Part shown: piece after piece, positions 26,370-36,572 of the stretch | Numbering within the stretch: the stretch's first letter is position 1 | How the letters are laid out: the number at the start of each line of letters is the position of its first letter | NCBI GenBank assembly: GCA_017412245.1 | Contig: JAFPYI010000018.1 | Span: 1 to 64,000 of the forward strand | Direction: 5' to 3' | Source of the DNA: Paludibacteraceae bacterium | GTDB lineage: Bacteria; Bacteroidota; Bacteroidia; Bacteroidales; Paludibacteraceae | Length of the DNA: 64,000 nucleotides | The notes under the pieces: generated by a model | The model's database searches: none | Told to the model about the DNA's origin: nothing | The model's input: only the letters and a program-made list of their open reading frames with translations | Made by a program: the position numbers and the translations under genes

Positions 26370-28919
26370 TTGAAACGGTTAGTTAACATATTGATTTTGC
26401 TGGGAGTGAGCTTGGTTAGTTGGGCGGCTGCTCTCACGGGAAACGTGATCGACTACGGCACTAAGCAGCCTATCGATTTTGCCAACGTCAGCGTCACGCG
26501 TTCAGGCGAGACAACGCCTGTAGGCGGAACCATCACTGACGCCAAAGGTCATTTCTCTATCGAGTTGACCGACGGCCAGTATATCGTGACCGTTTCATTT
26601 ATGGGTTACGGTGAACAGACACGCGAAGTGACTATTGCCGGCAAACCGGTCAACCTGGGACGTATCGCGCTGAAAGAAGATACACAGACGCTGAGCGAAG
26701 TGGAGGTAGTCGGACAAGGCTCTTCCATGAGGTTTGAGTTGGACAAGAAGGTCTTCACAGTGGATCAGAATATCGCTTCTGCCGGCGCCTCCGTCACGGA
26801 TGTGTTGGAGAATATCCCTTCTGTGGATGTAGATCAGGAAGGTACGATCTCGCTCCGCAACAGCGAGGACGTGGAGATATGGATCAACGGCAAGCCTGCC
26901 GGACTGAACAGCGAGAACAGGGGACAGGTGCTGCAACAGATGCCTGCCGGCACGATCGAGAAGATAGAGATCATTACCAACCCTTCGGCTAAGTTCAGCC
27001 CCGAAGGAACATCCGGCATCATCAACTTAGTAATGAAAAAAGACCGCTCGGCGGGTTACTACGGTTCCGTTCAGGCGGGACTGGACTACGCGCTGGCTGC
27101 GCCATGGAACGTACCGCCAGGCGCCAACCTCGGTTTTAACATCAATTTCAACGCCGGACCGGTGGATGGATATTTCAACGTAGGCTACCGTTATCACATC
27201 AGTAACGGCGGCAGCAAGACCGACCGCTACAACCTCTCCGGCGAAGGAAGTCAGGCGCTGGATAGTTCGTTGATCCAGAGCCATCTGGTGCAAGAAGGAA
27301 CCCAGACCCACCGCGGCGGAGGTCTCTTCGCCCGCGCAGGACTGAACTTCCGCCTGGCGGAAGGCCATACGCTCGGTGTATCCGGATTCGGGATGGTGAG
27401 CGAGCCGAACGTATTCAAGATGAGCAACACCAACCACCGCACCTACCTGCTGACCGCACCGGACGGCTCTGTCATACGCGACTACACCAGAGACCAGAGC
27501 GGTACCGACTCGCACCCCGGAGGAAACGCGACACTCGACTACACCTTCGAGTTGGATAACCATAAGCTGTACGTCAGCGGTACCTATAACAACTTCGGCT
27601 TTAACATGGCTACCGGCTATACGCAGATCGAGAACGCCGACACCACCTACCAGGACCAGACGAGCCTGAGCAACGACCAGAGTATCGAGATCAAAGCCGA
27701 CTACGAGTGGAAGCCGACTACTCAGAGCCGTCTCGAAGCCGGCTACGACTACACACGGGGATGGAACAACAGCAAAGCGGACGCCTTCAATAACAACAAA
27801 CAGGGCGCACACATACAGGAACTATTCCCTTACTACGCCGATTTCAACGGACTGACCCAGAACCATGCGCTGTACATCACATACGGAAACAGGTTCTTCG
27901 ACAAACTGTCCATCCAGGTAGGTCTGCGCGGCGAGTACTACATGCGCCATCTCGAATCGGGATACAAAGACGGAACGGGTGCTATCCAGGACTCCTACGC
28001 GGCTTTCCCGAACAAGAAAGACACGGCGTATTTCCAGGTCTATCCGAGTGCATACATCGGTTATGATTTCGGAAACGGACATGAATTGCAACTCAACTAC
28101 ACGCGTCGCGTGAACCGCCCGCGGGGACACCAGATCAACCCGCGTATGGATTTCAGCGATAGCACCAATATCAGTTACGGAAATGTGGACCTGCTTCCTG
28201 CATACTCCAACAACCTGGAGCTGAACTATCTCAAGACCTGGGAGCGTCATACGCTGAGTGCCGGTGTGTTCTGGAAATACGGTGAAGGAGCCGTGCAAAA
28301 CATCAAATACATGGACAACGGTGTGATGAAGAACACCTATCTCAATGTGACGACAAGGCAAGAGTTGGGTGTCGAGGTAGTAGCTAAAAACCGCCTCTTC
28401 GGAGAAGTGCTACAGTTGACTACATCCGCCAATTTCTACTGGAACAACATAGGCGCCGTACACGACACGATCATGCACCAGGGAGCCTCTATTCCTGTTA
28501 ATTTGGCGGGACAAAATATCTTTGCAGGCTCCGTACGGATCAACGCCCAGTTTATGTTCACCAAGAATTTCAGCGGCCAGATCTCCGCTAACTACCGTTC
28601 TCCGCGTGTAGTAGCCCAAGGAGCGACAAGCCACAGTTACTCGATCGACATCGGTCTTCGCCATACTTTCCTGAACAAACAACTGGCGCTGGCGCTCAAC
28701 GTGCGTGACCTGCTCGACAGCCGCGCACGAAAGAACACCACTTGGGGCGACGGTTTCTGGCAGTACAGCGAGAACAGATGGCACAGCCGTACCATCAGTT
28801 TTACAATAACCTATAATTTCGGTAACCAGCAAGGCCGCAGACGCAACAGACCGGACGGTGATTTAGGCGGCGGTGGCGATGATATGGATGATAGTGGAAA
28901 CAGCAGCAGCGACTATTAA
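26370..28919 (+). CDS. Outer-membrane beta-barrel receptor (CarboxypepD_reg/OMP_b-brl_3)
   Basis: An 849-residue protein with a signal peptide (MKRLVNILILLGVSLVSWAA), a CarboxypepD-regulatory-like domain (~22-110, KPIDFANVSV through GKPVNLGRIALKED), a plug region (~115-235, including VDVDQEGTISLRNSEDVEIW and KIEIITNPSAKFSPEGTSG) and a barrel of the OMP_b-brl_3 type to the end (RTISFTITYNFG). The tail is Gly/Asp/Ser-rich. The start is a TTG; the signal peptide it opens supports it. Such proteins resemble TonB-dependent receptors; the substrate is unknown. GC content and C-ending codon use look higher than in the related gene at 31145. Confidence 0.9.
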   Translation: MKRLVNILILLGVSLVSWAAALTGNVIDYGTKQPIDFANVSVTRSGETTPVGGTITDAKGHFSIELTDGQYIVTVSFMGYGEQTREVTIAGKPVNLGRIALKEDTQTLSEVEVVGQGSSMRFELDKKVFTVDQNIASAGASVTDVLENIPSVDVDQEGTISLRNSEDVEIWINGKPAGLNSENRGQVLQQMPAGTIEKIEIITNPSAKFSPEGTSGIINLVMKKDRSAGYYGSVQAGLDYALAAPWNVPPGANLGFNINFNAGPVDGYFNVGYRYHISNGGSKTDRYNLSGEGSQALDSSLIQSHLVQEGTQTHRGGGLFARAGLNFRLAEGHTLGVSGFGMVSEPNVFKMSNTNHRTYLLTAPDGSVIRDYTRDQSGTDSHPGGNATLDYTFELDNHKLYVSGTYNNFGFNMATGYTQIENADTTYQDQTSLSNDQSIEIKADYEWKPTTQSRLEAGYDYTRGWNNSKADAFNNNKQGAHIQELFPYYADFNGLTQNHALYITYGNRFFDKLSIQVGLRGEYYMRHLESGYKDGTGAIQDSYAAFPNKKDTAYFQVYPSAYIGYDFGNGHELQLNYTRRVNRPRGHQINPRMDFSDSTNISYGNVDLLPAYSNNLELNYLKTWERHTLSAGVFWKYGEGAVQNIKYMDNGVMKNTYLNVTTRQELGVEVVAKNRLFGEVLQLTTSANFYWNNIGAVHDTIMHQGASIPVNLAGQNIFAGSVRINAQFMFTKNFSGQISANYRSPRVVAQGATSHSYSIDIGLRHTFLNKQLALALNVRDLLDSRARKNTTWGDGFWQYSENRWHSRTISFTITYNFGNQQGRRRNRPDGDLGGGGDDMDDSGNSSSDY

Positions 28920-28953
28920 GGGGAAAGGTGCGCCCGGAGGGCTAAGGTGAAAA

Positions 28954-29703
28954 GTGAAAAGTGAAAGGAAATATATATTAGCGATTGTGATTCTTTGCTT
29001 GGGGGTTTTTATGCCCGCAAAGGCACAAGTAGCAATGAACAGACCATACGTGGATGATAAGTTATTCCACTTTGGTTTTCAGTTGGGATTAAACTTCTCT
29101 TCCTTCGGTGTGACCGACAGTGAGTTACCAATCACCAATCCGATAACCGGCGAGACGGAGATTTATCACGCACGCGTAAGCAGTATTCTGCCGGGTTTCA
29201 ACGTAGGTTTTATTACAGACTTGCGTTTATGCAATTATCTCAACCTGCGCTTCTGTCCGGGAATGCAATTCAGCAGTCGTACACTCAGTTACAAAACCGA
29301 GTCCGGCAATCCTGTAGTCGGTGCACCCGGAACAGGTTCTAAAGTGGATGTGTTGGCTATTCCTGTTTATCTGCCACTATATCTCAAATGGTCTGCCGCA
29401 CGAGAAGGAAACTACAGACCTTATGTCATTGCCGGTGGAGGTGTTAGTTTTAATGTCAGCCGTGACCGCGAGAAACCGGTATTACTCAATCAAATGGATT
29501 ATTTTTGCGAAGTAGGTTTTGGTGTGGACTTATATTTCCAATGGTTTAAGTTCTGTCCGGAAATCACTTATCGCATCGGTTTTGCGAACCAACTCTACCC
29601 GTCCGAAGGACGAATGGAATTAGCCCCTCAGAATGCCTTCTACACCGACGCGCTCTCACGACTAACGAATCATTGTGTGTGTCTGACCTTCAATTTCGAG
29701 TAA
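28954..29703 (+). CDS. porT: PorT-family outer-membrane protein (type IX secretion)
   Basis: A 249-residue beta-barrel protein. After a signal peptide (ILAIVILCLGVFMPAKAQ), the mature part starts MNRPYVDDKLFHFGFQLGLN, the characteristic PorT opening, and ends with an aromatic outer-membrane C-terminus (CVCLTFNFE). PorT is needed for type IX secretion and gingipain export in Porphyromonas gingivalis. The start is a GTG at 28954, inside a short GTGAAAA repeat; the exact start is uncertain. It sits between two surface-protein genes, and its stop is directly followed by the next ATG. Its presence implies that the organism has T9SS. Confidence 0.85.
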   Translation: MKSERKYILAIVILCLGVFMPAKAQVAMNRPYVDDKLFHFGFQLGLNFSSFGVTDSELPITNPITGETEIYHARVSSILPGFNVGFITDLRLCNYLNLRFCPGMQFSSRTLSYKTESGNPVVGAPGTGSKVDVLAIPVYLPLYLKWSAAREGNYRPYVIAGGGVSFNVSRDREKPVLLNQMDYFCEVGFGVDLYFQWFKFCPEITYRIGFANQLYPSEGRMELAPQNAFYTDALSRLTNHCVCLTFNFE

Positions 29704-31140
29704 ATGCGTAAAGGATTATTCATATTACTATGCCTCTGCGCGCTGGTCAGTTGCCGTGAAGAACGCATCACCGATGACCCTTCTGCGAAATTGTCTTTCT
29801 CTGTAGATACCCTGCGTTTTGACACCGTTTTTACGGAGCAAGGGAGTGCCACATTACCGTTAATGGTGTACAACCGCAATGCCAATGCATTGCTCATAGA
29901 CCATATTATTCTGCAAGACGGCAAGACCTTTCATGTCAATGTGGACGGTGAGCAAGATTTATCACTGCTGAAAGACGTGAAACTCAATGGCGGTGACAGT
30001 TTGTTCGTTTTTGTTCGCGTAGATATCAATCCGACCGGTGACAATAATCCGGTTTTGGTCAATGACCAATTGGTTTTCCACTTAGCATCCGGCAATGCGC
30101 AGACTGTGGAATTGGAAGCGTATGGTCAGGATGTGGTCAGACTACGTGGAGAAAAAGGGCTTTTAGTCCTGGGCGACTATACTTTTACTTCCGACAAGCC
30201 GTACTTGCTTTTTGATACTATTGCCTTTACCGGAACTCTTTCCCTGCAAGCCGGTGCAACCTTGTATATGCACGCCGGAGCGTGTATCTATGCGCAGGGA
30301 GACGTGACAGCTGCAGGAGAAGTCAATAAACCGATTATCATTCGCGGTGACCGATTAGACAATCTCTTTGATTCGGTGCCTTATTGCTATGCAGCAGGTG
30401 GATGGGACGGGATATATCTGGTCTCCGAGACCGCCGGACGCAACTATTCCCTTTCATACGTTGATATCTTATCCGGCAATGTAGGATTATACTGTTATAG
30501 CGCTCGGAAAGACAATCTCCCCTTCCTTCGTATGGACGGTTGTCGTATTCATAACCACGCTTTATATGGTTTGGTCTTGATGAATACAGATGCGCTTGTC
30601 ACCAATTCCGAGATTAGCAACTGTGCTTCGTATTGTGTCTATTGTTCCGGCGGTGAGCATCGATTCATTCACAACACCATTGCATCCTATTTCGGTTATA
30701 CGAATATTCGCATACAAACAGTAGGCAAAGAGGATGTTGCAGCTGTATTCATCAATAATCTGCAAAAAGAAGAACCGTTTACCGTTTGCGACTTTTATAA
30801 TTCCATCATTACCGGTTATTATCCGAACCAATTGGTAGTTGCTACGCCTTTTGACCAATACTACCCGGGAGCATTTGTCGGTAATTATTTGAAAACAGAC
30901 ACATTAACCATCCCGCACGCAGAGCGTAATGTCTATTGGCAAAAGAGCGATACCGTTTCTGTTTTCCGCAACACGTTCTATAAGTATAAGGAATACAACT
31001 ATTACGATTTTCGTTTGGACTCACTGAGTCCTGCTATTGCTATTGGCGATAGTTTAACGGCAGTGCCCTACTCCACTGACCGTAATGGTATCTCACGCGC
31101 ACTGTGCATACCGGACGCAGGGTGCTATCAACATGAATAA
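29704..31140 (+). CDS. Beta-helix lipoprotein
   Basis: A 478-residue protein with a lipoprotein signal (KGLFILLCLCALVSC, lipid on Cys ~17). Residues ~28-130 form a beta-sandwich-like region starting LSFSVDTLRFDTVFTEQGSA. The rest is a right-handed beta-helix with rungs such as SYVDILSGNVGLYC and RIHNHALYGLVLMN. It has the length and layout of a conserved Bacteroidota lipoprotein usually annotated only as a right-handed parallel beta-helix protein. It starts immediately after porT; its stop overlaps the region of possible starts of the next gene. Function unknown; surface or periplasmic location inferred. Confidence 0.8.
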   Translation: MRKGLFILLCLCALVSCREERITDDPSAKLSFSVDTLRFDTVFTEQGSATLPLMVYNRNANALLIDHIILQDGKTFHVNVDGEQDLSLLKDVKLNGGDSLFVFVRVDINPTGDNNPVLVNDQLVFHLASGNAQTVELEAYGQDVVRLRGEKGLLVLGDYTFTSDKPYLLFDTIAFTGTLSLQAGATLYMHAGACIYAQGDVTAAGEVNKPIIIRGDRLDNLFDSVPYCYAAGGWDGIYLVSETAGRNYSLSYVDILSGNVGLYCYSARKDNLPFLRMDGCRIHNHALYGLVLMNTDALVTNSEISNCASYCVYCSGGEHRFIHNTIASYFGYTNIRIQTVGKEDVAAVFINNLQKEEPFTVCDFYNSIITGYYPNQLVVATPFDQYYPGAFVGNYLKTDTLTIPHAERNVYWQKSDTVSVFRNTFYKYKEYNYYDFRLDSLSPAIAIGDSLTAVPYSTDRNGISRALCIPDAGCYQHE

Positions 31141-31144
31141 TAAT

Positions 31145-34066
31145 ATGAAACGCTTCTGGTTGGCCTTCCTGTTTATCTTGGTTCTCTTGCCATCGCAGGC
31201 ATTTGATATAACCGGACGTGTTCTCTCTGCTACCGATGAATCGGTGCTGGAGATGGCCACGATTCGTTTATTTAGCTATAATGGCTCCGACAGTATTTTA
31301 GTTCAAGGTGCGCAAACAGGTCTTGATGGATCGTTCCTGCTGCGAAACATTGCCGATGGCGAATATAAATTATTTGTCTCTAATGTTGGTTTTGTGGAGC
31401 AAAACAAATCTGTTCGTGTTGCCGGTCGTGACGTGGCTATCGGCACCTTGCGACTCAATGAAGATATTAAAGCCTTAGCCGAAATTCAGGTACAAGGCCA
31501 CGCTGCAGAGATGATCGTCAAAGGGGATACGATTGAGTACAACACCGCGGCATACAACGTTGGCGAAAACGCGATGGTGGAAGACCTGCTCAAGAAAATG
31601 AACGGCGTGACCGTAGATGCAGAAGGAAACGTAACCGTCAATGGCGAAAATATCACCGCTATACGTATTGACGGTAAGAAATTTTTCGGAAATGATGTGC
31701 AGTCTGCCACGAAAAATATCCCGGCAGATATGATTGAAAAAGTTCAAGTCATAGATGAAAAATCAGACATGGCCAAATTAACCGGATTTGACGATGACGA
31801 AGGAGAACATATCATCAATCTGACTCTTAAGAAAGATCGCAAACGTGGTATTTTCGGCAATTATAAAGGCGGTTTAGGCGCAGATATGGTGACGGCTAAC
31901 GGTGGTTGGTTTGACTACGGAAACCCGGCTTACGGGGCTACAGCGCTGGATAGAACTCGTCATTTCTTTGGAGATGATTTTCGATACACGCTCAATCTGT
32001 TTACGAATATTCTTTTAGGCGAGAGTCAAACGACTATCATCGGCGGAGCAAACAACACCAATGAAGTAAAGATGGGCAGAGGACGAAATGCCGGTTTTGG
32101 GCAGTCGGCTAATTCCGGTATTACCTGGTCGGAAAACCTGGGTATTAATACCAATGTGGATTTCACGGGCAAGATTACTCCCGTTGATTCCAAAACCACT
32201 CTTCTTTTCGGTGGTGACGGTTCACTCAATCACTCTTACAACGACACTCGCTCCGAGCAGCAAAAGACAGAATATGCAGGTGAGACAACCTATAAGAGTT
32301 CGCAACTATCCGACAAAGACTCACGAGGCTGGGACGTGAATCTACGTTTTGAATTAGACTACCAAATTGACTCACTGAATAAGATTCTTATTCAACCGTC
32401 CCTATCCTACACCGGTAGTTCATCTCTCTCACACTCGGAATACAATTATTGGGAAGACTCAACACTCATCAATATTGGAGAACAAGATAAAATTGATACC
32501 TCGCGTCAAATCAGTGCCGGTACAAAGATCACTTATAATCGCAAATTCCTCCGCCCGGGAAGAAGTCTTACGTTAACCGGAAACTACAATTTCTCTACGA
32601 CTGACGGCTTTAACATGACTATCGCTACCGGAACCAATAAGGTGGACCAATATACTTTCTCCGGCAATCGGAACCATGGTTATTCGCTGCGTATGTCGTA
32701 CGTTGAACCGATCTACCACAATAACCATCTTTTAGAGATTGCGGCGGATTTCTCAGGACGTAACAGAACTAGTCACAAGGACCAATTCTCCAAAGACACG
32801 CTGATAGGCGAATATGCTTTTGATAGTACTTATTCCAATTTATTGGCAAATAATTACTACGTTGAGCAGTTAGAACTTAATTACCGTTGGGTCAGCGAAA
32901 AAACCGATTTGACCGTTGGTCTCAAGGGGTTGGCGACACAAACCCACTCTGCAACCAGTTATGGTGGTGTTCAACTTCGAGACACCATTGTCTATGCATT
33001 TAATTTTGCACCAAGCGTCAATTTCAAATACAAATTTGGCAAGAAAGAGTTCGCACGTTTTACCTATCGCGGAACAGCCACACAACCATCCATCAACCAG
33101 ATGGAGCCTGTTCGCAACAACTCTAATGCAATGAACGAGACCGTTGGAAATTTAGCACTTAATCCGTCTTTTGCACATAACCTGCGGTTCATGTACAGTC
33201 GTTTCAATCAAGATTTATTCTCCAGTATTATGGCCGGGTTACAAGGTACACTCACCCAACACGCATTGGTGAATAATTCTATCTATGACGAGACAGGAAA
33301 ACTGTACCAACAAACCGTCAATGCCGATGCCTTACCATGGAATATCAATGCGAATTTGATGTATAATATACCTTTCGCGCAGAAGATGTTTCAGTTCAAT
33401 ACACGCACCACAATATCTTTCAATCAACGTGTTGCGTATATCCAGCGCGGACAAACGGCTGCAGAGATTGCTCAAATGATAGAAACCAATACGTTCATCC
33501 GCGGAGAACGCTCATTGACCAATAATCTACGAGCTTCGGAAGATCTCAATCTACGTTTCACTCACTCTATCGTAGATATAGGTATTCGTGCCAATTTCAC
33601 TTACAGTCGCACCAATAATAATCTGACGCATAATAGTACCAGCAATGTTTATAACTGGGGTATAACAGGTGATATAGAGTTTCACCTGCCTAAACAATGG
33701 ACTATCTCTGCCGATTGCGGTTATACGGCCCGATACGGATACCAACTCAATGACGTTGACGAAATTATCTTGAATGCTTCCATCGACAAAACATGGGACA
33801 TTGCTACTCTTTCGCTCAACGTATATGATATTTTACACCAGCGCAAAAATATCGTTCAGGTCATAAATGATAATTCCGTTTCGTGCGCAAAATATAATAC
33901 CTTACCCACCTATTTTATGCTTACCTGTACGTTTAAGTTAAATAAGATGGGAGACCTGAAAGCCAAAGGTGCTGCAGGACGAATGCAAGAAATGATGGAA
34001 AACGGAGGCTCTCCTATGAATCCAAATCGCGGAGGAGTGCCAATGCCGCCACCTAATCAATTATAA
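31145..34066 (+). CDS. Outer-membrane beta-barrel protein (TonB-receptor-like)
   Basis: A protein of about 973 residues. Signal peptide MKRFWLAFLFILVLLPSQA, then a carboxypeptidase-regulatory-like domain (FDITGRVLSATDESVLEMAT), a plug-like region (YNVGENAMVEDLLKKMNGVT, IRIDGKKFFGNDV) and a long barrel (OMP_b-brl_3 type). The C-terminus ends in a Met/Asn/Pro-rich tail. The start at 31145 has an A/T-rich leader and no overlap with the preceding stop; ATG 31133 is the alternative. It probably works with the ExbBD/TonB set at 53313-55254. Substrate unknown. Confidence 0.88.
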   Translation: MKRFWLAFLFILVLLPSQAFDITGRVLSATDESVLEMATIRLFSYNGSDSILVQGAQTGLDGSFLLRNIADGEYKLFVSNVGFVEQNKSVRVAGRDVAIGTLRLNEDIKALAEIQVQGHAAEMIVKGDTIEYNTAAYNVGENAMVEDLLKKMNGVTVDAEGNVTVNGENITAIRIDGKKFFGNDVQSATKNIPADMIEKVQVIDEKSDMAKLTGFDDDEGEHIINLTLKKDRKRGIFGNYKGGLGADMVTANGGWFDYGNPAYGATALDRTRHFFGDDFRYTLNLFTNILLGESQTTIIGGANNTNEVKMGRGRNAGFGQSANSGITWSENLGINTNVDFTGKITPVDSKTTLLFGGDGSLNHSYNDTRSEQQKTEYAGETTYKSSQLSDKDSRGWDVNLRFELDYQIDSLNKILIQPSLSYTGSSSLSHSEYNYWEDSTLINIGEQDKIDTSRQISAGTKITYNRKFLRPGRSLTLTGNYNFSTTDGFNMTIATGTNKVDQYTFSGNRNHGYSLRMSYVEPIYHNNHLLEIAADFSGRNRTSHKDQFSKDTLIGEYAFDSTYSNLLANNYYVEQLELNYRWVSEKTDLTVGLKGLATQTHSATSYGGVQLRDTIVYAFNFAPSVNFKYKFGKKEFARFTYRGTATQPSINQMEPVRNNSNAMNETVGNLALNPSFAHNLRFMYSRFNQDLFSSIMAGLQGTLTQHALVNNSIYDETGKLYQQTVNADALPWNINANLMYNIPFAQKMFQFNTRTTISFNQRVAYIQRGQTAAEIAQMIETNTFIRGERSLTNNLRASEDLNLRFTHSIVDIGIRANFTYSRTNNNLTHNSTSNVYNWGITGDIEFHLPKQWTISADCGYTARYGYQLNDVDEIILNASIDKTWDIATLSLNVYDILHQRKNIVQVINDNSVSCAKYNTLPTYFMLTCTFKLNKMGDLKAKGAAGRMQEMMENGGSPMNPNRGGVPMPPPNQL

Positions 34067-34079
34067 GGATACATTAGAT

Positions 34080-34949
34080 ATGGCACAAATTGCTACTATA
34101 GGATTTTTTGACGGAGTGCATAAAGGTCACCAGTTCTTGTTTGAGCACTTACGTTCATTGGCGAAAAAAGAAGGACTAAGCAGTCTTTGTATCACTTTCT
34201 CACAACACCCTCGTACAGTACTGCAAAGCGATTATTTACCACAACTGCTCAGCGCTACTGATGATCGCATACATATTCTCCAACAAGAGGCGGATGAAGT
34301 TTTAGTATTGGATTTTGAGCAAATAGCTTCACTCACAGCCCATGAATTTATGGTATTCATCCATGAGCAATACCAAGTAGATGCGCTTTTGATGGGTTAT
34401 GACCACCATTTTGGTTGCGATAATCTGCGTACACCGCGTGAATATAAAAAAATAGCAGACCAAATAGGTATCACACTTTATACGCTTAACGAATACCAGG
34501 AAGGAGAGTGGCACGTGTCTTCCACTGAAATTCGGCGCGAATTGGAAAACGGGAATATTGTGATGGCAAACGATTTACTCGGTCGACCATACACACTTGC
34601 AGGAAAGGTGGTTCATGGCAATGGTATTGGTCATAAAATCGGTTTCCCTACGGCTAACATCGCTCCCGCCGAGGTACACCAAGTGATTCCTGCTAATGGC
34701 GTTTACAGCGGAGAAGTGCTACTGGCGGACGGAACGCAACACAAAGCCATCATTAATATCGGTACTAATCCGACGGTGGGGAATAGCGAGCGTACCATAG
34801 AAGTACATATACCAAAACTGAAAACGGACCTGTATGGTTCGCTACTGACGATTATCTTTAGCCGCCGTATTCGTGACGAGCATAAATTTGACAGTTTGGA
34901 GGAATTACAAGAGCAGATAAAGCTTGATATCCGAACTCTTCTCTCCTGA
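34080..34949 (+). CDS. ribF: Bifunctional riboflavin kinase / FAD synthetase
   Basis: A 289-residue enzyme making FMN and FAD. The N-terminal nucleotidyltransferase domain has GFFDGVHKGH (residues ~8-17) and SSTEIRRELENG; the C-terminal flavokinase domain has GNGIGHKIGFPTANI and INIGTNPTVG, ending SLEELQEQIKLDI. Length matches the family (~300). It lies 13 nt after the beta-barrel gene and converges with the deacetylase gene, with 2 nt between stops. Confidence 0.97.
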   Translation: MAQIATIGFFDGVHKGHQFLFEHLRSLAKKEGLSSLCITFSQHPRTVLQSDYLPQLLSATDDRIHILQQEADEVLVLDFEQIASLTAHEFMVFIHEQYQVDALLMGYDHHFGCDNLRTPREYKKIADQIGITLYTLNEYQEGEWHVSSTEIRRELENGNIVMANDLLGRPYTLAGKVVHGNGIGHKIGFPTANIAPAEVHQVIPANGVYSGEVLLADGTQHKAIINIGTNPTVGNSERTIEVHIPKLKTDLYGSLLTIIFSRRIRDEHKFDSLEELQEQIKLDIRTLLS

Positions 34950-34951
34950 TT

Positions 34952-35620
34952 TTACAAAGCGTTAAACGTATATCCTTGCGCTTGCAACCACTCTATCGCT
35001 TTAGGCAGAGTGGCTAACATGCGTTCGTTCGATTTGAGCGAATCATGAAAATTGATGATCGACCCATTGCGGGTATATCGATAAATGAGCGACAACATCC
35101 GTTCGGGACTATAGTTGGCGTTGTAATCGTGCGTCAGCACATCCCAGAAATACAGGGTATATCCCATTTTTGCGAGCGCGCGGCGTTGACAGATGGTGGC
35201 TCTGCCGTAAGGCGGACGCATTAAACGCGTTGTTAAGCCACCCTCCACGGATTTACTGCCATGTCTGGCAAAAGCCTCTTCGCATAATTTTACTTCCTCT
35301 AAATAGGCAGCCTTGCTCATGCGAAAACCTTTCACGTGATGGTAAGTATGATTGCCGACGGAGTGGCCGTCAGCAATCACTTGGCGGTAGATTTCCGGAT
35401 ACTTATCCACGTTCTCGCCTACCATAAAAAAGGTTGCCTTTACTCCATATTTTTTCAATATCTCTAACACCTTTGGTGTTACCTCCGGTATTACACCATC
35501 GTCAAAAGTAAGATACACCGTGCGCCGGTTTTTATCCGGACAAGGCACACGGAAAACTCCGTACGGATATAAACGTTGAAAGAGCATACTGAATTGATAT
35601 AGAGGGCGTAAACTTACCAT
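34952..35620 (-). CDS. Polysaccharide deacetylase (NodB homology)
   Basis: A 222-residue carbohydrate esterase family 4 protein. The motifs are YLTFDDG (catalytic Asp and metal Asp), HSVGNHTYHH (metal His pair) and RPPYGR. It hydrolyses N-acetyl groups of a polysaccharide such as peptidoglycan. There is no clear signal peptide; the hydrophobic N-terminus (RPLYQFSMLFQRLYPYG) might anchor it. It overlaps the ROK kinase stop by 7 nt. Confidence 0.93.
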   Translation of the reverse strand: MVSLRPLYQFSMLFQRLYPYGVFRVPCPDKNRRTVYLTFDDGVIPEVTPKVLEILKKYGVKATFFMVGENVDKYPEIYRQVIADGHSVGNHTYHHVKGFRMSKAAYLEEVKLCEEAFARHGSKSVEGGLTTRLMRPPYGRATICQRRALAKMGYTLYFWDVLTHDYNANYSPERMLSLIYRYTRNGSIINFHDSLKSNERMLATLPKAIEWLQAQGYTFNAL

Positions 35621-36570
35621 GCCAACGACGAAGCGCCTAAAATAGCCGCGTCAGAGTCTTTTAGTACAGAGATTGATACAGGTATTTTGCCTTTCCATAT
35701 AGGCATTAAGTTCGCATCTAAGGCCTCACGAATCGGGTCCATAATCCAATGGCCGGACTTAGTAAGTCCACCGAAGAGGATAATAGCCTCAGGACTGGAG
35801 AAATGTACGTAGTCTGCCAATTTCTCGCCTAACAGATGACCTGTATAATCAAAAATTTGTTTTGCTACCAGGTCGCCCTTTTCTGCTGCGTCGAAGACAT
35901 CTTTGGACGTAATATTGTCAATGTCTGCTACTTGACGCAAAAGAGTTGGTTGTGTAGTGGAGGTGACTATCTCTTTTGCTGTGCGTGCTACGCCGGTAGC
36001 AGATGCGTATGCTTCGATACACCCTTTCTGTCCGCAACCGCAGAGACGTCCGTTACCGGAATGATCGATCTTACAATGGCCTAACTCGCCTGCAAAACCA
36101 TCGTGACCATAAAGTAATTTGCCGTCTATCACAATTCCGGAGCCAACACCTGTTCCTAAAGTGATGACAATGAAGTTTTTCATTCCTCGTGCGGAGCCGT
36201 AAATCATCTCGCCTTGAGCAGCTGCATTCGCATCATTGGTAATGGTACATTTAACGCCCATACGTTCGCTGATGAGTTTGGCAAACGGCACAACACCTTT
36301 CCATGGCAAGTTAGGTGCTTGCTCGATGCATCCCGAATAGAAGTTAGCGTTGGGAGCACCGCAACCGATACCTACTATATCGCTCATCTGCAGTCCTTCA
36401 TCCGCTACCAATTGTTTCATTGCGGCACAAAGAACATTGCAGTATTCGTCAATATCAGGATATTGCTGAGTAGGAATACTATTGCTGCGCAATACTTGTC
36501 CTTCTTCATTCACTAAACCAAACTTGGTGCCTGTTCCGCCCAAGTCAATTCCTAATGCGTATTTTTTCAT
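35614..36570 (-). CDS. ROK-family sugar kinase (glucokinase-like)
   Basis: A 318-residue kinase. It has the ATP-binding GIDLGGTGTKFGLV at the N-terminus, the catalytic TNDANAAAQGE, GTGVGSGIVIDGKLLYG, and the ROK zinc site HxxCxCGxxGCxE seen as LCGCGQKGCIEAYAS. It phosphorylates glucose or a related hexose in the cytosol. The MFS sugar transporter gene ends 2 nt upstream, so transport and phosphorylation are linked. It overlaps the deacetylase downstream. Confidence 0.93.
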   Translation of the reverse strand: MKKYALGIDLGGTGTKFGLVNEEGQVLRSNSIPTQQYPDIDEYCNVLCAAMKQLVADEGLQMSDIVGIGCGAPNANFYSGCIEQAPNLPWKGVVPFAKLISERMGVKCTITNDANAAAQGEMIYGSARGMKNFIVITLGTGVGSGIVIDGKLLYGHDGFAGELGHCKIDHSGNGRLCGCGQKGCIEAYASATGVARTAKEIVTSTTQPTLLRQVADIDNITSKDVFDAAEKGDLVAKQIFDYTGHLLGEKLADYVHFSSPEAIILFGGLTKSGHWIMDPIREALDANLMPIWKGKIPVSISVLKDSDAAILGASSLAW

Positions 36571-36572
36571 GG

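Noticed and set aside
27027..27812. 261-codon frame opposite the beta-barrel gene at 26370
   Set aside because: Antisense shadow favoured by GC-rich codons; valine-rich filler with no motif.
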